Shown piece after piece: positions 7,423 to 15,250 of a DNA stretch of 45,314 nucleotides (position 1 is the stretch's first letter; each line of letters opens with the position of its first letter). Source of the stretch: a virus; IMG/VR virus record IMGVR_UViG_3300030390_000669, positions 1-45,314 of that record; one strand, 5' to 3'. The notes below the pieces were generated by a model. That model saw only the letters and a list, made by a program, of their open reading frames with translations, made no database searches and was not told where the DNA came from. The translations under genes and the position numbers were made by a program.

Positions 7423-8445
7423 CTAGTTGCTTAATCCTTGATAAATGTCAATTAACATTTGTTTCTTGATAGTTTCACTTTGCACAGATTCTAATTGAGA
7501 TAATACAATTGTGTCTACATTCTCTACTTCAATGTCTACGCCTTGTTGCCAATCGTTTGTGTGTTCTTCTTTTTTACTTGGTATCAAACTAATCTCACGC
7601 AAGTCATATTGTTTAGCAAATGTTTCTTTAATAAAGTTTGCTTCTTCATATGTGATACCAACATCTAATGCCACACGGGCATATGTTTTATCTGCTAGAT
7701 ATTTTTCTGGTTCGTCAATAAGTTTACTCAGTGATAACGTTCTATACTTAGGTGCATCAGGCCAAGGTAGATAATCTATCTTACCAGCCCAATCAAGGAA
7801 CATACATCCTCTGTCGTCATCCCATGCATCTGCAAAGTTGTGAGGGAAGCAGTTACCTGGATATATTACATTACCTTTTTTCTGTCGCTTATGAAAATGT
7901 CCGCTAAACACCATTTCTGGTTTTGCTAAATCTTCTGCTTTTAGTCCACCATGGTCTGGCATCTGAACTAATGCATTCATATAAAATTGTGGAAGTTCAA
8001 AGTGGCCAAACATAAATTTACATTTTACGTCTCTAACTTTTTTCCATTCATCATCAACAAGCCAAGGTATAAATGCAACATCATCTTCGATTAACATTTC
8101 ATCATTTACAATGCGTATGTTAGGATATTCTTTACCCATTGGTATACTATGTATCTCACGTTTCTCACGATAGTATAAATCGTGATTACCCATAATCATA
8201 ATAACCTCATCAAAGTTATCATTGAGTCTACGTAAGTTACTTACTGTATAATTTAATGTGCTTACATTAATTGTTGCTCTGTGATGATGCCAATCACCCA
8301 AGAAGAAACATTTTTTAATTCCTCTTTTGTGTGCTTCATCTATCATCCATATAATAAAATCTTCACAGTCTTGATTATGTAAACGTGAATTATTTTTATT
8401 ACCTAAATGGATGTCAGTGAATATTACTGCCTTATCAAATAGCAT
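7423..8445 (-). CDS. 47: Recombination endonuclease subunit gp47 (SbcD/Mre11-like)
   Basis: A 340-aa metallophosphoesterase with the full motif series: D11-I-H13, GD at 50-51, GNHD at 86-89, GH at 147-148 and GHFH at 182-185, the Mn-binding residues of Mre11-type nucleases. The C-terminal third (after ~230) would be the capping and gp46-binding part. An AGAGGT ribosome-binding site precedes the ATG. It is co-transcribed between gp55 and gp46 and acts as the nuclease of the gp46/gp47 complex in DNA-end processing. Confidence 0.95.
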   Translation of the reverse strand: MLFDKAVIFTDIHLGNKNNSRLHNQDCEDFIIWMIDEAHKRGIKKCFFLGDWHHHRATINVSTLNYTVSNLRRLNDNFDEVIMIMGNHDLYYREKREIHSIPMGKEYPNIRIVNDEMLIEDDVAFIPWLVDDEWKKVRDVKCKFMFGHFELPQFYMNALVQMPDHGGLKAEDLAKPEMVFSGHFHKRQKKGNVIYPGNCFPHNFADAWDDDRGCMFLDWAGKIDYLPWPDAPKYRTLSLSKLIDEPEKYLADKTYARVALDVGITYEEANFIKETFAKQYDLREISLIPSKKEEHTNDWQQGVDIEVENVDTIVLSQLESVQSETIKKQMLIDIYQGLSN

Positions 8446-8463
8446 ACTTAGTATTACCTCTGT

Positions 8464-9348
8464 TTATTTGTTAGCTTCTACGTTCTTTGCGTTCATTTGT
8501 CTAATCTTTTCAATCTCAACTTTTTCTTTACTTTCCCATTCAGCATTAAATGTTCTAGTGTGACTAGGATTTAATCCTGCTTCTTCAAGTAAGTCGTCTC
8601 TGATATTTTGACTACGCTTTTCTAAATTTAAAACTCTTGTAAAACTATTGTTGATTGCTGCTGTATAATAAGCAAATGGATTCTGTGATTTAAACTCGTT
8701 AAACTGTAGTCCTATTTGACTAAGTTGAACTAGTGCCTGTCCACGCATCTCATCTACATATGTATATCCACGCCAGTTGCCACGCATACTGTAACGTTCG
8801 CATAATTTAATATACATTCCGCCTAGTGTGTTTGTTGTATTGCCGTGTGTAGTATTAAAGTATCCATTATCCAGTCCGCCTTCCCAATGACTTCTAGCAA
8901 CTTCTTTAAGGTTTCCTTCTTGGTAAGCGTAATGCTTAAATGGAGGGAAGTTACATTTACTATGTAAGTCTGCTTCTGTCTTTGGTTTGTTTTTTCTGTT
9001 TTCTAATGGAACGTGATCAAATGTCATTACCCGGATAACAATGTCTGTATCTAGTATTGTATCTACTTCAACTAAGAAATCTGCAACTCTTGGTTTAGTT
9101 TTCTTGCCTGTTAGTCCTTTTTCCCAACGTTTAACTTCGGCTTCATGTGCTTTCTTTTGTAAACGTGTTGCACGTGATTGTTTTGCCTCTGCTACAGCAT
9201 CGGGTGTAATATCTTCAAATGATTCAACGATTAAGTCATAGTCTGCATACTGATCGTCATTCACATAACAATAGGACATCTTAGATTTATGAATCTCTTT
9301 TAATAACTCTTTGTTTGTTAAATAGAATTGTCTTGGTGCTCTCGCCAT
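8464..9348 (-). CDS. 55: Late-transcription sigma factor gp55
   Basis: A T4 gp55-type sigma factor. A sigma region-2-like helical block (LCERYSMRGNWRGYTYVDEMRGQ onward, ~residues 175-250) is followed by FAYYTAAINNSFTRVLN, matching the core-binding and -10-recognising part. The long frame opens at 9411, but I choose the ATG at 9348 (294 aa): AGAGGA lies just upstream and the protein then begins MARAPRQFYLTNKEL, whereas the earlier frame runs through a sigma70-type promoter. Its targets would be the TATAAATA-like elements listed here. It has an N-terminal charged insertion (~60-110) relative to the smaller T4 protein. Confidence 0.85.
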   Translation of the reverse strand: MARAPRQFYLTNKELLKEIHKSKMSYCYVNDDQYADYDLIVESFEDITPDAVAEAKQSRATRLQKKAHEAEVKRWEKGLTGKKTKPRVADFLVEVDTILDTDIVIRVMTFDHVPLENRKNKPKTEADLHSKCNFPPFKHYAYQEGNLKEVARSHWEGGLDNGYFNTTHGNTTNTLGGMYIKLCERYSMRGNWRGYTYVDEMRGQALVQLSQIGLQFNEFKSQNPFAYYTAAINNSFTRVLNLEKRSQNIRDDLLEEAGLNPSHTRTFNAEWESKEKVEIEKIRQMNAKNVEANK

Positions 9349-9370
9349 AATTGTTCCTCTGTTCTTAACT

Positions 9371-9398
9371 ATTATAACTGATTTGCTAGTAAAGTCAA
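9371..9398 (-). promoter_or_regulatory. Sigma70-type promoter for gp55
   Basis: Reading the minus strand, TTGACT (9398-9393) is separated by 16 bp from a perfect TATAAT (9376-9371), ~25 nt upstream of the gp55 ATG. This would let host RNA polymerase make the late sigma factor early, with the gp47/gp46 genes behind it. Confidence 0.75.
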
Positions 9399-9413
9399 CC
9401 GGTTTTTGCAAGT

Positions 9414-9422
9414 CATAAATAC
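9414..9422 (+). promoter_or_regulatory. Late promoter (CATAAATAC) for the baseplate operon
   Basis: CATAAATAC sits 15 nt upstream of the ATG at 9438, with TGGAG at 9426-9430 as ribosome-binding site. It is back-to-back with the gp55 sigma70 promoter, so early and late transcription diverge from this 90-bp gap. Confidence 0.65.
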
Positions 9423-9437
9423 TAATGGAGAATAGAT

Positions 9438-10046
9438 ATGATTATTAATGAAATTATACAAATTAGAGAAGACGTAGGTAGCATTACAGTATTTTACGGT
9501 GGTCGTTTTCAACCTATGCACCAAGGACACAAAGATGTATATCAACATCTAGTGGGTAAGTTTGGTGCAGACAATGTATTTATCGCTACAACTTTTAGTC
9601 AAAAAGCTACAAAGGCACATGCTGCAGGCAACTACAGTGATGATCCATTTACATTTGATGAAAAGAAAAGCATCATGTCTACAATGTTTGGCATACCAGC
9701 AAACAAGATTGTGAACAGTAATCCATACAGAAGTGAACCAGCTACAGTAGGCAGAGACAATAATACAACAGGTATTGTATTAGTGTTTGGTGCCAAAGAT
9801 GCAGGACGCTTGGGTGGATCAGCTAATGTTCAACCATTACCAGATAATATAAAAGACGTAAAGCCACAAAGTGAAATGATATATTTTTATGAAGCACCAT
9901 TAATGCAAGGCGGCATGAGTGCTAGTGACTTCCGTAAAGCAATGGCAAGTGATGCCACACCGGAAGCAAAACAAAAAGAATTTACAAAGTTTTTTGGCAA
10001 ATTTGACCAAAAGATTTTTAGCTTTATAGAGGATAGATTAACATGA
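9438..10046 (+). CDS. HxGH-motif nucleotidyltransferase
   Basis: A 202-aa protein of the cytidylyltransferase-like / NMN-adenylyltransferase superfamily. GGRFQPMHQGH (residues ~21-31) is the phosphate-binding HxGH motif, and GMSASDFRKAM (~166-176) matches the C-terminal ISxxxxR-type motif that contacts the triphosphate. It should transfer a nucleotidyl group from an NTP to a small phosphorylated substrate (NMN, pantetheine-phosphate, glycerol- or sugar-phosphate); the substrate cannot be told. It leads the baseplate operon and overlaps the next gene (ATGA), so it is expressed late. No nicotinamide phosphoribosyltransferase is present in the window. Confidence 0.75.
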   Translation: MIINEIIQIREDVGSITVFYGGRFQPMHQGHKDVYQHLVGKFGADNVFIATTFSQKATKAHAAGNYSDDPFTFDEKKSIMSTMFGIPANKIVNSNPYRSEPATVGRDNNTTGIVLVFGAKDAGRLGGSANVQPLPDNIKDVKPQSEMIYFYEAPLMQGGMSASDFRKAMASDATPEAKQKEFTKFFGKFDQKIFSFIEDRLT

Positions 10047-10708
10047 GTAAATCAGGAATACCAAATTCATCGTTAGGGTTTAGAAATAGTCCTGGAGCAG
10101 TTGTATCATTAAAACCAAAAGCGGGTAACCCGTTTCCACTTGAAGGTGCCGACGGATTTAGTGTTCGGACTGACTATAACATATTGGGTCCACTAGTTGA
10201 CGATGGTGGGTTAGTATTTCCTTATACACCAACATTACAAGTAGGACACCAAGCCAACTATGGAACATATGATATTACACATACAATATACCAACCACAG
10301 TATTACATATCAACAGCAAATCCTAGTATCAGTATTACAGCAAACTTTACATCAAATGATTTAGCGGAAGCAAGACATACAGCAGCCGCAATACAATTTT
10401 TAAAAACATGCACCAAGTCAGACTTTGGTGAGCAGAACCCATCTACAGCAGGCACACCGCCTCCAATTTTAAATCTCAGAGTATATGGCAAAAATGCTCT
10501 ACACGCCCAAGCAACACCAGTGGTTGTAAGAAGCATGAACTATACAATGCCAGAAGATGTTAATTATGTTGAATGTGAAGCCGGCGTTGTTCCAACTATG
10601 TTATTATTAGCAGTTGAACTTTCCGTTCAGCTATCACCAGCAACAGTTAGAAAGAAATTTAACATCTCTGATTTCTCACAAGGAAACCTACTTGGAGGTT
10701 TTAATTAA
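10043..10708 (+). CDS. 48: Baseplate tail-tube cap, gp48-like
   Basis: A 221-aa structural protein. The middle (residues ~65-140, running from YTPTLQVGHQANYG to LKTCTKSDFG) resembles the T4-type tail-tube cap/tube assembly family, and the C-terminal half repeats the beta-rich pattern of tube-like domains. In T4 gp48 sits on the hub and starts tube polymerisation. It is shorter than T4 gp48, and gp54, a paralogous tube initiator, remains an alternative. ATGA overlap with the upstream gene and TAATG overlap with gp53 point to coupled translation. Confidence 0.6.
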   Translation: MSKSGIPNSSLGFRNSPGAVVSLKPKAGNPFPLEGADGFSVRTDYNILGPLVDDGGLVFPYTPTLQVGHQANYGTYDITHTIYQPQYYISTANPSISITANFTSNDLAEARHTAAAIQFLKTCTKSDFGEQNPSTAGTPPPILNLRVYGKNALHAQATPVVVRSMNYTMPEDVNYVECEAGVVPTMLLLAVELSVQLSPATVRKKFNISDFSQGNLLGGFN

Positions 10709-10995
10709 TGGCTATAGAATTTAGAAGAGATAGTTTATACAGATCAACTCCAATAGAGGAAAAGAAATATCTTGGTATATGGGAACCTACAGTTGCAGAA
10801 ATCTCAGGTCTTACAACAGAACCATACATAATAGAAAATAAATATCATCAGCGTCCAGACACACTAGCAAACAAGCTATATGGCAATGCTAAACTTTGGT
10901 GGGTATTTGCAATGGTAAACCAAGATAAATTAAATGACCCTATTTTTGATTTTGAAGCAGGATTAACTATTCAAGTTCCTACAAGGTTTACGTAA
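10708..10995 (+). CDS. 53: Baseplate wedge protein gp53
   Basis: A 95-aa protein with the gp53 signature: an N-terminal YRSTPIEEKKYLGIWEP, then DTLANKLYGNAKLWWVFAMVN and a closing DPIFDFEAGLTIQVP, the LysM-like fold seen in gp53. In T4 gp53 clamps neighbouring wedges around the hub. T4 gp53 is about twice as long, and short forms like this are usual in marine T4-like phages as I recall. TAATG overlaps both neighbours. Confidence 0.85.
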   Translation: MAIEFRRDSLYRSTPIEEKKYLGIWEPTVAEISGLTTEPYIIENKYHQRPDTLANKLYGNAKLWWVFAMVNQDKLNDPIFDFEAGLTIQVPTRFT

Positions 10996-12896
10996 TGTTA
11001 AAAGATAACTGGCTCAATACAGTATCATCAGGTACCTATAAGTTTACATTTATGATTGTAGACACTGATACTCACAACGCAGCAACTGAAGGAAGTTTCA
11101 ATAAAGAACAAGCACTTTCACAAGGCAAGGCTGTTATTGTTGCCGAAGATGGTGTTGAAAGTGCGTATGCAGTTCAAAATGTAAATATTATTTCCAATAC
11201 AGCATCAATTAAAAATGGACATGCTACAGCTACAAAAGTTACGTTTGATTTAATAGAGCCACTTGGATTTGGATTTTTAGACAGAGCATTAACAGTTGGC
11301 GGTTACTTTGGAATGAACGCAAACATACAACAACTAAAATGGGTATTGCAATTAGATTTCCTAGGCAGAGATCCAATGACTGGCGCAAGTGTAACTAAAT
11401 CTGATCCATTCTTTTATTCTCTTGCATTGCAAGGAATGACAGGAACACTGGGAGAAGCAGGCGCAAAATATTATATGGAATTCACTAACATGGATAGTGA
11501 AGCAATGAAAGATACTGTAACAAAAACAGATATAACAGTTAAGAACGTAACAACAGTAAAAACGTTTGCTGAAGAATTAGAAATAACATTAAACAATGCG
11601 GCAAAGAAATATCAACCAGAGGGAAACCCAACAGATATTAATTATCAAAGAGAAGCAATGGGTATTATACCGCCACCGGTAATTAGTTATAAAGTTAAGT
11701 TAGCTTCATCAACAACTACACAAGCTCAAGATTATTTTGGAATTGCATCATTTAACTTAGCAGAAGCTCCATGGGCAGGAACGGCAAATAGTGCCAACTC
11801 TGGTGGGCAAAGCGAATCTCTTGAATTGTTAGGCACAAGAGAAATAACTATAAACAATGAATCACAGCTATCTGCTGCAGTAAGAGATGAAATAGGTAAA
11901 AATACTCCAACATTTACTGAACACAATAACCTAGCACAGCAAAGTGGAATAACATATGATATAATGTGTAAGCCTACAGCAAAACTTATAAACGAAGTTG
12001 ACAACGTGTTAAATGTTCAACGTAAAGAAATAACTTTAACAATATCAATTGTAACTTCAGGTGAAACAGTTCCACCAAATGGTCCCACAATTGAAAATTT
12101 AAGAAATTCAGCTGCAGCTCAAAATGAAAGATTTAATCGACTCATTGTTCCTAAGCTAGTTAAAAAGTATACATATCAATACACAGGCGAGAACACAGAA
12201 GTAATGGACATTGATTTATCATTGAATTCAACTTTCTACACAGCGTTATCACCTGCAGCAGCAATATATTATGCAGATAATAATAATATGTTTGAAGCTA
12301 ATATAATTCCGCGACCACCAAAGGCAACTGAACAAGTAGATATAGAGCAAGGATTTATAGATGAAGCTGATATTATAACTGAACTACCAGCAAACACAGA
12401 AAAAGATTCAGGAACATCAGCAGTAAAATTTTTAAGTGATGTGCCGTTGCAAAAATATAATATTAATCAAAGTCCAGTATTTGGTGTGCAACCAATGGGA
12501 GCACAAGGACAACAAGTAAATGAGATAACAGACATAGATACAACTGCAAACATGGCAATTATGAACTATGCAGCACGAATTAAAGATACACAAGACTTAA
12601 GAATAGAAGCAAGAGGTGATCCAATATTTCTAGGACAAAATGGAACAAGCATATTTGATGTTAACGAGTCTTCGGTATATATGGCATTTATAAACTTTCA
12701 GCCAAATCCAGAAGACTTATTAATAAATCAACAAAAAGGCCCAATTGATATGCTAACAACTGGAATATATAAAATTAATGAAGTTATAAGTAAGTTTCAA
12801 CAAGGATCATTTACACAAACAGTCTCTACATATAGAGATCAAAACAGTAGCACATTTTTACTACTTGATACATTATTAAATCTGAGGGTGGATTAA
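10995..12896 (+). CDS. Probable baseplate hub protein
   Basis: A 633-aa protein with no membrane segment or signal peptide. The first ~200 residues are beta-rich (TYKFTFMIVDTDTH, then QLKWVLQLDFLGRDP near 115-130), as in tail hub proteins that carry the spike, followed by an alternating helical/linker region to ~330 and a C-terminal part with VYMAFINFQPNPEDLL. Its place between gp53 and the gp5-like spike fits a gp27-type hub function, but I see no diagnostic gp27 motif. Another marine-specific baseplate protein is possible. Coupled to both neighbours by TAATG. Confidence 0.55.
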   Translation: MLKDNWLNTVSSGTYKFTFMIVDTDTHNAATEGSFNKEQALSQGKAVIVAEDGVESAYAVQNVNIISNTASIKNGHATATKVTFDLIEPLGFGFLDRALTVGGYFGMNANIQQLKWVLQLDFLGRDPMTGASVTKSDPFFYSLALQGMTGTLGEAGAKYYMEFTNMDSEAMKDTVTKTDITVKNVTTVKTFAEELEITLNNAAKKYQPEGNPTDINYQREAMGIIPPPVISYKVKLASSTTTQAQDYFGIASFNLAEAPWAGTANSANSGGQSESLELLGTREITINNESQLSAAVRDEIGKNTPTFTEHNNLAQQSGITYDIMCKPTAKLINEVDNVLNVQRKEITLTISIVTSGETVPPNGPTIENLRNSAAAQNERFNRLIVPKLVKKYTYQYTGENTEVMDIDLSLNSTFYTALSPAAAIYYADNNNMFEANIIPRPPKATEQVDIEQGFIDEADIITELPANTEKDSGTSAVKFLSDVPLQKYNINQSPVFGVQPMGAQGQQVNEITDIDTTANMAIMNYAARIKDTQDLRIEARGDPIFLGQNGTSIFDVNESSVYMAFINFQPNPEDLLINQQKGPIDMLTTGIYKINEVISKFQQGSFTQTVSTYRDQNSSTFLLLDTLLNLRVD

Positions 12897-14110
12897 TGAA
12901 AACAACAAAATCAGCAGGTGCAGGTTATCATACATATGGCGTAAATATTGCCAAACGTGCTAATGCATCACAAGGATACAATATTAATACTATCAATGGA
13001 ATATACATTGGTGAAGTAATAAATGATCAGGATGCACAACACAATGGCAGAATAACTGTTAAGATCCCAGAATTTGGTGCAGACTCAGAGCGTATTATAT
13101 TATTAACAACTCCATTTGGTGGTAACACTGAAATTAAAGACGATGCTGATAATGTAGAAATAGAACGTGGCTCAGCAACTACATACGGTATGTGGCCACA
13201 GCCACCCGCAATTGGATCAAATGTTATAGTTGGTTTTACTGGATCAATGGAACAAGGATTTTACTTAGGCTACTTGCCACCCAAAGATAGAAATGCAACA
13301 ATGGGCGGCAACGCAAGCAATGAAGCATATGATGGTGACGGCAATGTTATATTATCACAGACCACTGAAAAGAATTCAACAGATATAAATGATTCAGTAA
13401 CAAAAGCAGCTAAACAAAAACAACTCTTTCAATTACTCGAATCTGGTCTTGCAGTAGACTATGTTAGAGGACATAGTCAAAGTGGTGCAAGAAGAGAAAG
13501 CCCTAGTAAGGTAGTTGGGTGGACATCTAAAATGGGTCATACTATCAGTATGGACGACGAAGAAACTAGTGACAACATAAGAATTAGAACAAGTGGCGGC
13601 AACCAAATTCTATTAGATGATACTAATGGATTTATATTCATTAGCAACAAAGCAGGCAATGGGTGGATAGAAATGGATGCAGACGGTCGTGTTGATGTTT
13701 ATAGTCAAGGCGGTGTTAGCATAGCAACAGATGGAGATTACAATGTTCATGCAAAGGGATCTATTAATATGCAAGCAGAACAAGGAGTTAATATTAAGAG
13801 TAGTGGAGCAGAAGGGCTCAAACTGGAAAGTAGCGTTGGTTCAATTGATATCCATAGTGCTATCAATATTAATAGTGATGCTGATAGAGAAATTAACTTA
13901 ATAGCAACTAACAATTATTATTTACAAGCAGGTCGTGTTGATATAAATGGTCCTGTTCCTTTAGCGGCAGAAAAGGCAGCAGTGCAGGCACAAACAACTA
14001 ACACAAGTGTAACAGCAAGTATTAACAGCAGAGTTCCTGAACACCACCCATGGAAAGGTGTTAGAGGACTTCAAGAAACGCTTAAAACTGGAAAAGGGAA
14101 TGTAGGATAA
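12896..14110 (+). CDS. 5: Baseplate spike, gp5/VgrG-like, without lysozyme domain
   Basis: A 404-aa protein. Residues ~35-140 form an OB-fold domain (GIYIGEVINDQDAQHNGRITVKIPEFG, then PAIGSNVIVGFTG) typical of T4 gp5 and VgrG spikes. Residues ~215-350 carry short beta repeats (DNIRIRTSGGNQILLDD, GWIEMDADGRVDVYSQGGVSI, GSINMQAEQGVNIKSS), the membrane-piercing beta-helix. T4 gp5 has a lysozyme domain between these parts; here only a polar linker (~140-210) is present, and a lysozyme-fold protein is encoded immediately downstream. The spike sits at the tip of the tube and pierces the outer membrane. Confidence 0.8.
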   Translation: MKTTKSAGAGYHTYGVNIAKRANASQGYNINTINGIYIGEVINDQDAQHNGRITVKIPEFGADSERIILLTTPFGGNTEIKDDADNVEIERGSATTYGMWPQPPAIGSNVIVGFTGSMEQGFYLGYLPPKDRNATMGGNASNEAYDGDGNVILSQTTEKNSTDINDSVTKAAKQKQLFQLLESGLAVDYVRGHSQSGARRESPSKVVGWTSKMGHTISMDDEETSDNIRIRTSGGNQILLDDTNGFIFISNKAGNGWIEMDADGRVDVYSQGGVSIATDGDYNVHAKGSINMQAEQGVNIKSSGAEGLKLESSVGSIDIHSAININSDADREINLIATNNYYLQAGRVDINGPVPLAAEKAAVQAQTTNTSVTASINSRVPEHHPWKGVRGLQETLKTGKGNVG

Positions 14111-14832
14111 TGGCAACATATACTTTACCTAATACAATAACAAAGGAAGACTTATTACCTTTTGATTTATTTCCAGTTGCTGATAACACATTAGCAAGGA
14201 CACTTGTGCCTATTAGAAATTTAGAAACTAGTCCAGCAATGATTAACTTAATATTAAGAAACATTGGTTGGAAAGGTTATGCATACAAAGATGTTGACAA
14301 TGTTATAAAAATTGGTTATAATCTAGTTGACGGCGTAGACGGAGAAGGACTTACTGAAGAGTCTGCGTTTAATAAATGGATTAAAGTTTTTAAAGATGCA
14401 GAACGTAGATTCAAAGAAGTTTTTGTCTTAGATTCATTAAGTCAAAGTCAATATGATGGATTAGTAAGTTTGTATTACTTAACAGGTGATTGGACCAGAG
14501 TAGGATCAGAACAACGAACATTTCAATTATATGATTATGTAAAAGATAGAGAATGGCAATATGTAGCAACTGCTATGACTAACAGTGGCACCAATCGTGT
14601 TCAACGACAATTAGAAGCAAAAGTTATTATGCTTGCTGATTATGGAGTATCAAAAGATAGATCTCTAATTAAACGACAAGGCATACAAGAAATAGCAAAC
14701 AAATATCCAACAAGATTATTGGATGACAGAAGTAGAACCCAAGCAGAATATGTTTATTATGCCGAAACCAAACGGTTCCTACCCAATATGGCCGAATCAA
14801 GGCAACGAATTTTATCTTCCAAACTGAATTAA
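14110..14832 (+). CDS. Lysozyme-fold (GH24-like) baseplate protein, catalytic Glu absent
   Basis: A 240-aa protein. Residues ~44-125 align by eye with T4-type lysozyme: NIGWKGYAYKD (51-61) matches the E11-to-D20 segment, then KIGYN (67-71), GLTEESA, and LSQSQYDGLVSLYYLTGDW (the QFDALVSF region). The position of the catalytic Glu is I52, while the Asp20 equivalent D61 remains. The normal GH24 mechanism should therefore not work, and the protein is more likely structural or carbohydrate-binding, or uses another acid. A C-terminal ~90-residue helical tail is extra. It directly follows the gp5-like spike that lacks this domain, so it may be a split-off gp5 part. Confidence 0.6.
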   Translation: MATYTLPNTITKEDLLPFDLFPVADNTLARTLVPIRNLETSPAMINLILRNIGWKGYAYKDVDNVIKIGYNLVDGVDGEGLTEESAFNKWIKVFKDAERRFKEVFVLDSLSQSQYDGLVSLYYLTGDWTRVGSEQRTFQLYDYVKDREWQYVATAMTNSGTNRVQRQLEAKVIMLADYGVSKDRSLIKRQGIQEIANKYPTRLLDDRSRTQAEYVYYAETKRFLPNMAESRQRILSSKLN

Positions 14833-14851
14833 CTTAGTAGATAACGAATTC

Positions 14852-14860
14852 GATAAATAC
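14852..14860 (+). promoter_or_regulatory. Late promoter directly before gp25 (leaderless)
   Basis: GATAAATAC ends only 4 nt before the gp25 ATG. A T4-type late start point lies a few bases downstream of the element, so transcription would begin at or within a base or two of the ATG. No ribosome-binding site fits in between. The intervening ATACTAGTAT is a perfect 10-bp palindrome. Confidence 0.6.
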
Positions 14861-14864
14861 TAGT

Positions 14865-15248
14865 ATGAGTAATATAGTAGGCTACACCACAATAAATCAA
14901 CAAAATGGAAGTTTAAGATTACAAGGTCTAGAACTTGCAAAACAAGATCTGATGAATCATTTTAAAATCCGTAAAGGTGAAAAATGGACCAACCCAAACT
15001 TTGGTAGTAATCTACTTAATTATATTTTCCAACCACTGGATGATAATACAACAGAAGCAATTAATGACGAAGTTTATGAAATTGTATCGTATGATCCACG
15101 CTTTAAGCTAGCCAGCAATGATATCATTGTTGACCAAGAAGCACATTCAGTTACAGTAACAGTTAAATTAATGTATCTACCAACTACAACTGCAACAGAC
15201 TTGCAGATTAAATTTGACAGCGAATCCACAGAACAGGCAGAGTTTTAA
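14865..15248 (+). CDS. 25: Baseplate wedge protein gp25
   Basis: A 127-aa member of the gp25/GpW lysozyme-related wedge family: an N-terminal strand, DLMNHFKIRKGEKWTNPNFGSNL (residues ~27-50), the IFQPLDD helix start, the YDPRFKL pattern and a final VTVTVKLMYLP strand. In contractile tails gp25 is the sheath-initiating core wedge subunit bound to gp6. Length is typical. It begins a new transcription unit and is followed after 2 nt by gp6. Confidence 0.92.
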   Translation: MSNIVGYTTINQQNGSLRLQGLELAKQDLMNHFKIRKGEKWTNPNFGSNLLNYIFQPLDDNTTEAINDEVYEIVSYDPRFKLASNDIIVDQEAHSVTVTVKLMYLPTTTATDLQIKFDSESTEQAEF

Positions 15249-15250
15249 TT

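Noticed and set aside
9349-9411. Longer gp55 start at 9411
   Set aside because: The extra 21 codons read through a near-perfect sigma70 promoter, while ATG 9348 has a good AGAGGA site.
9438-10046. NAD-salvage (NAMPT/NMNAT) system
   Set aside because: No nicotinamide phosphoribosyltransferase in the window and the substrate of the HxGH enzyme is unknown.
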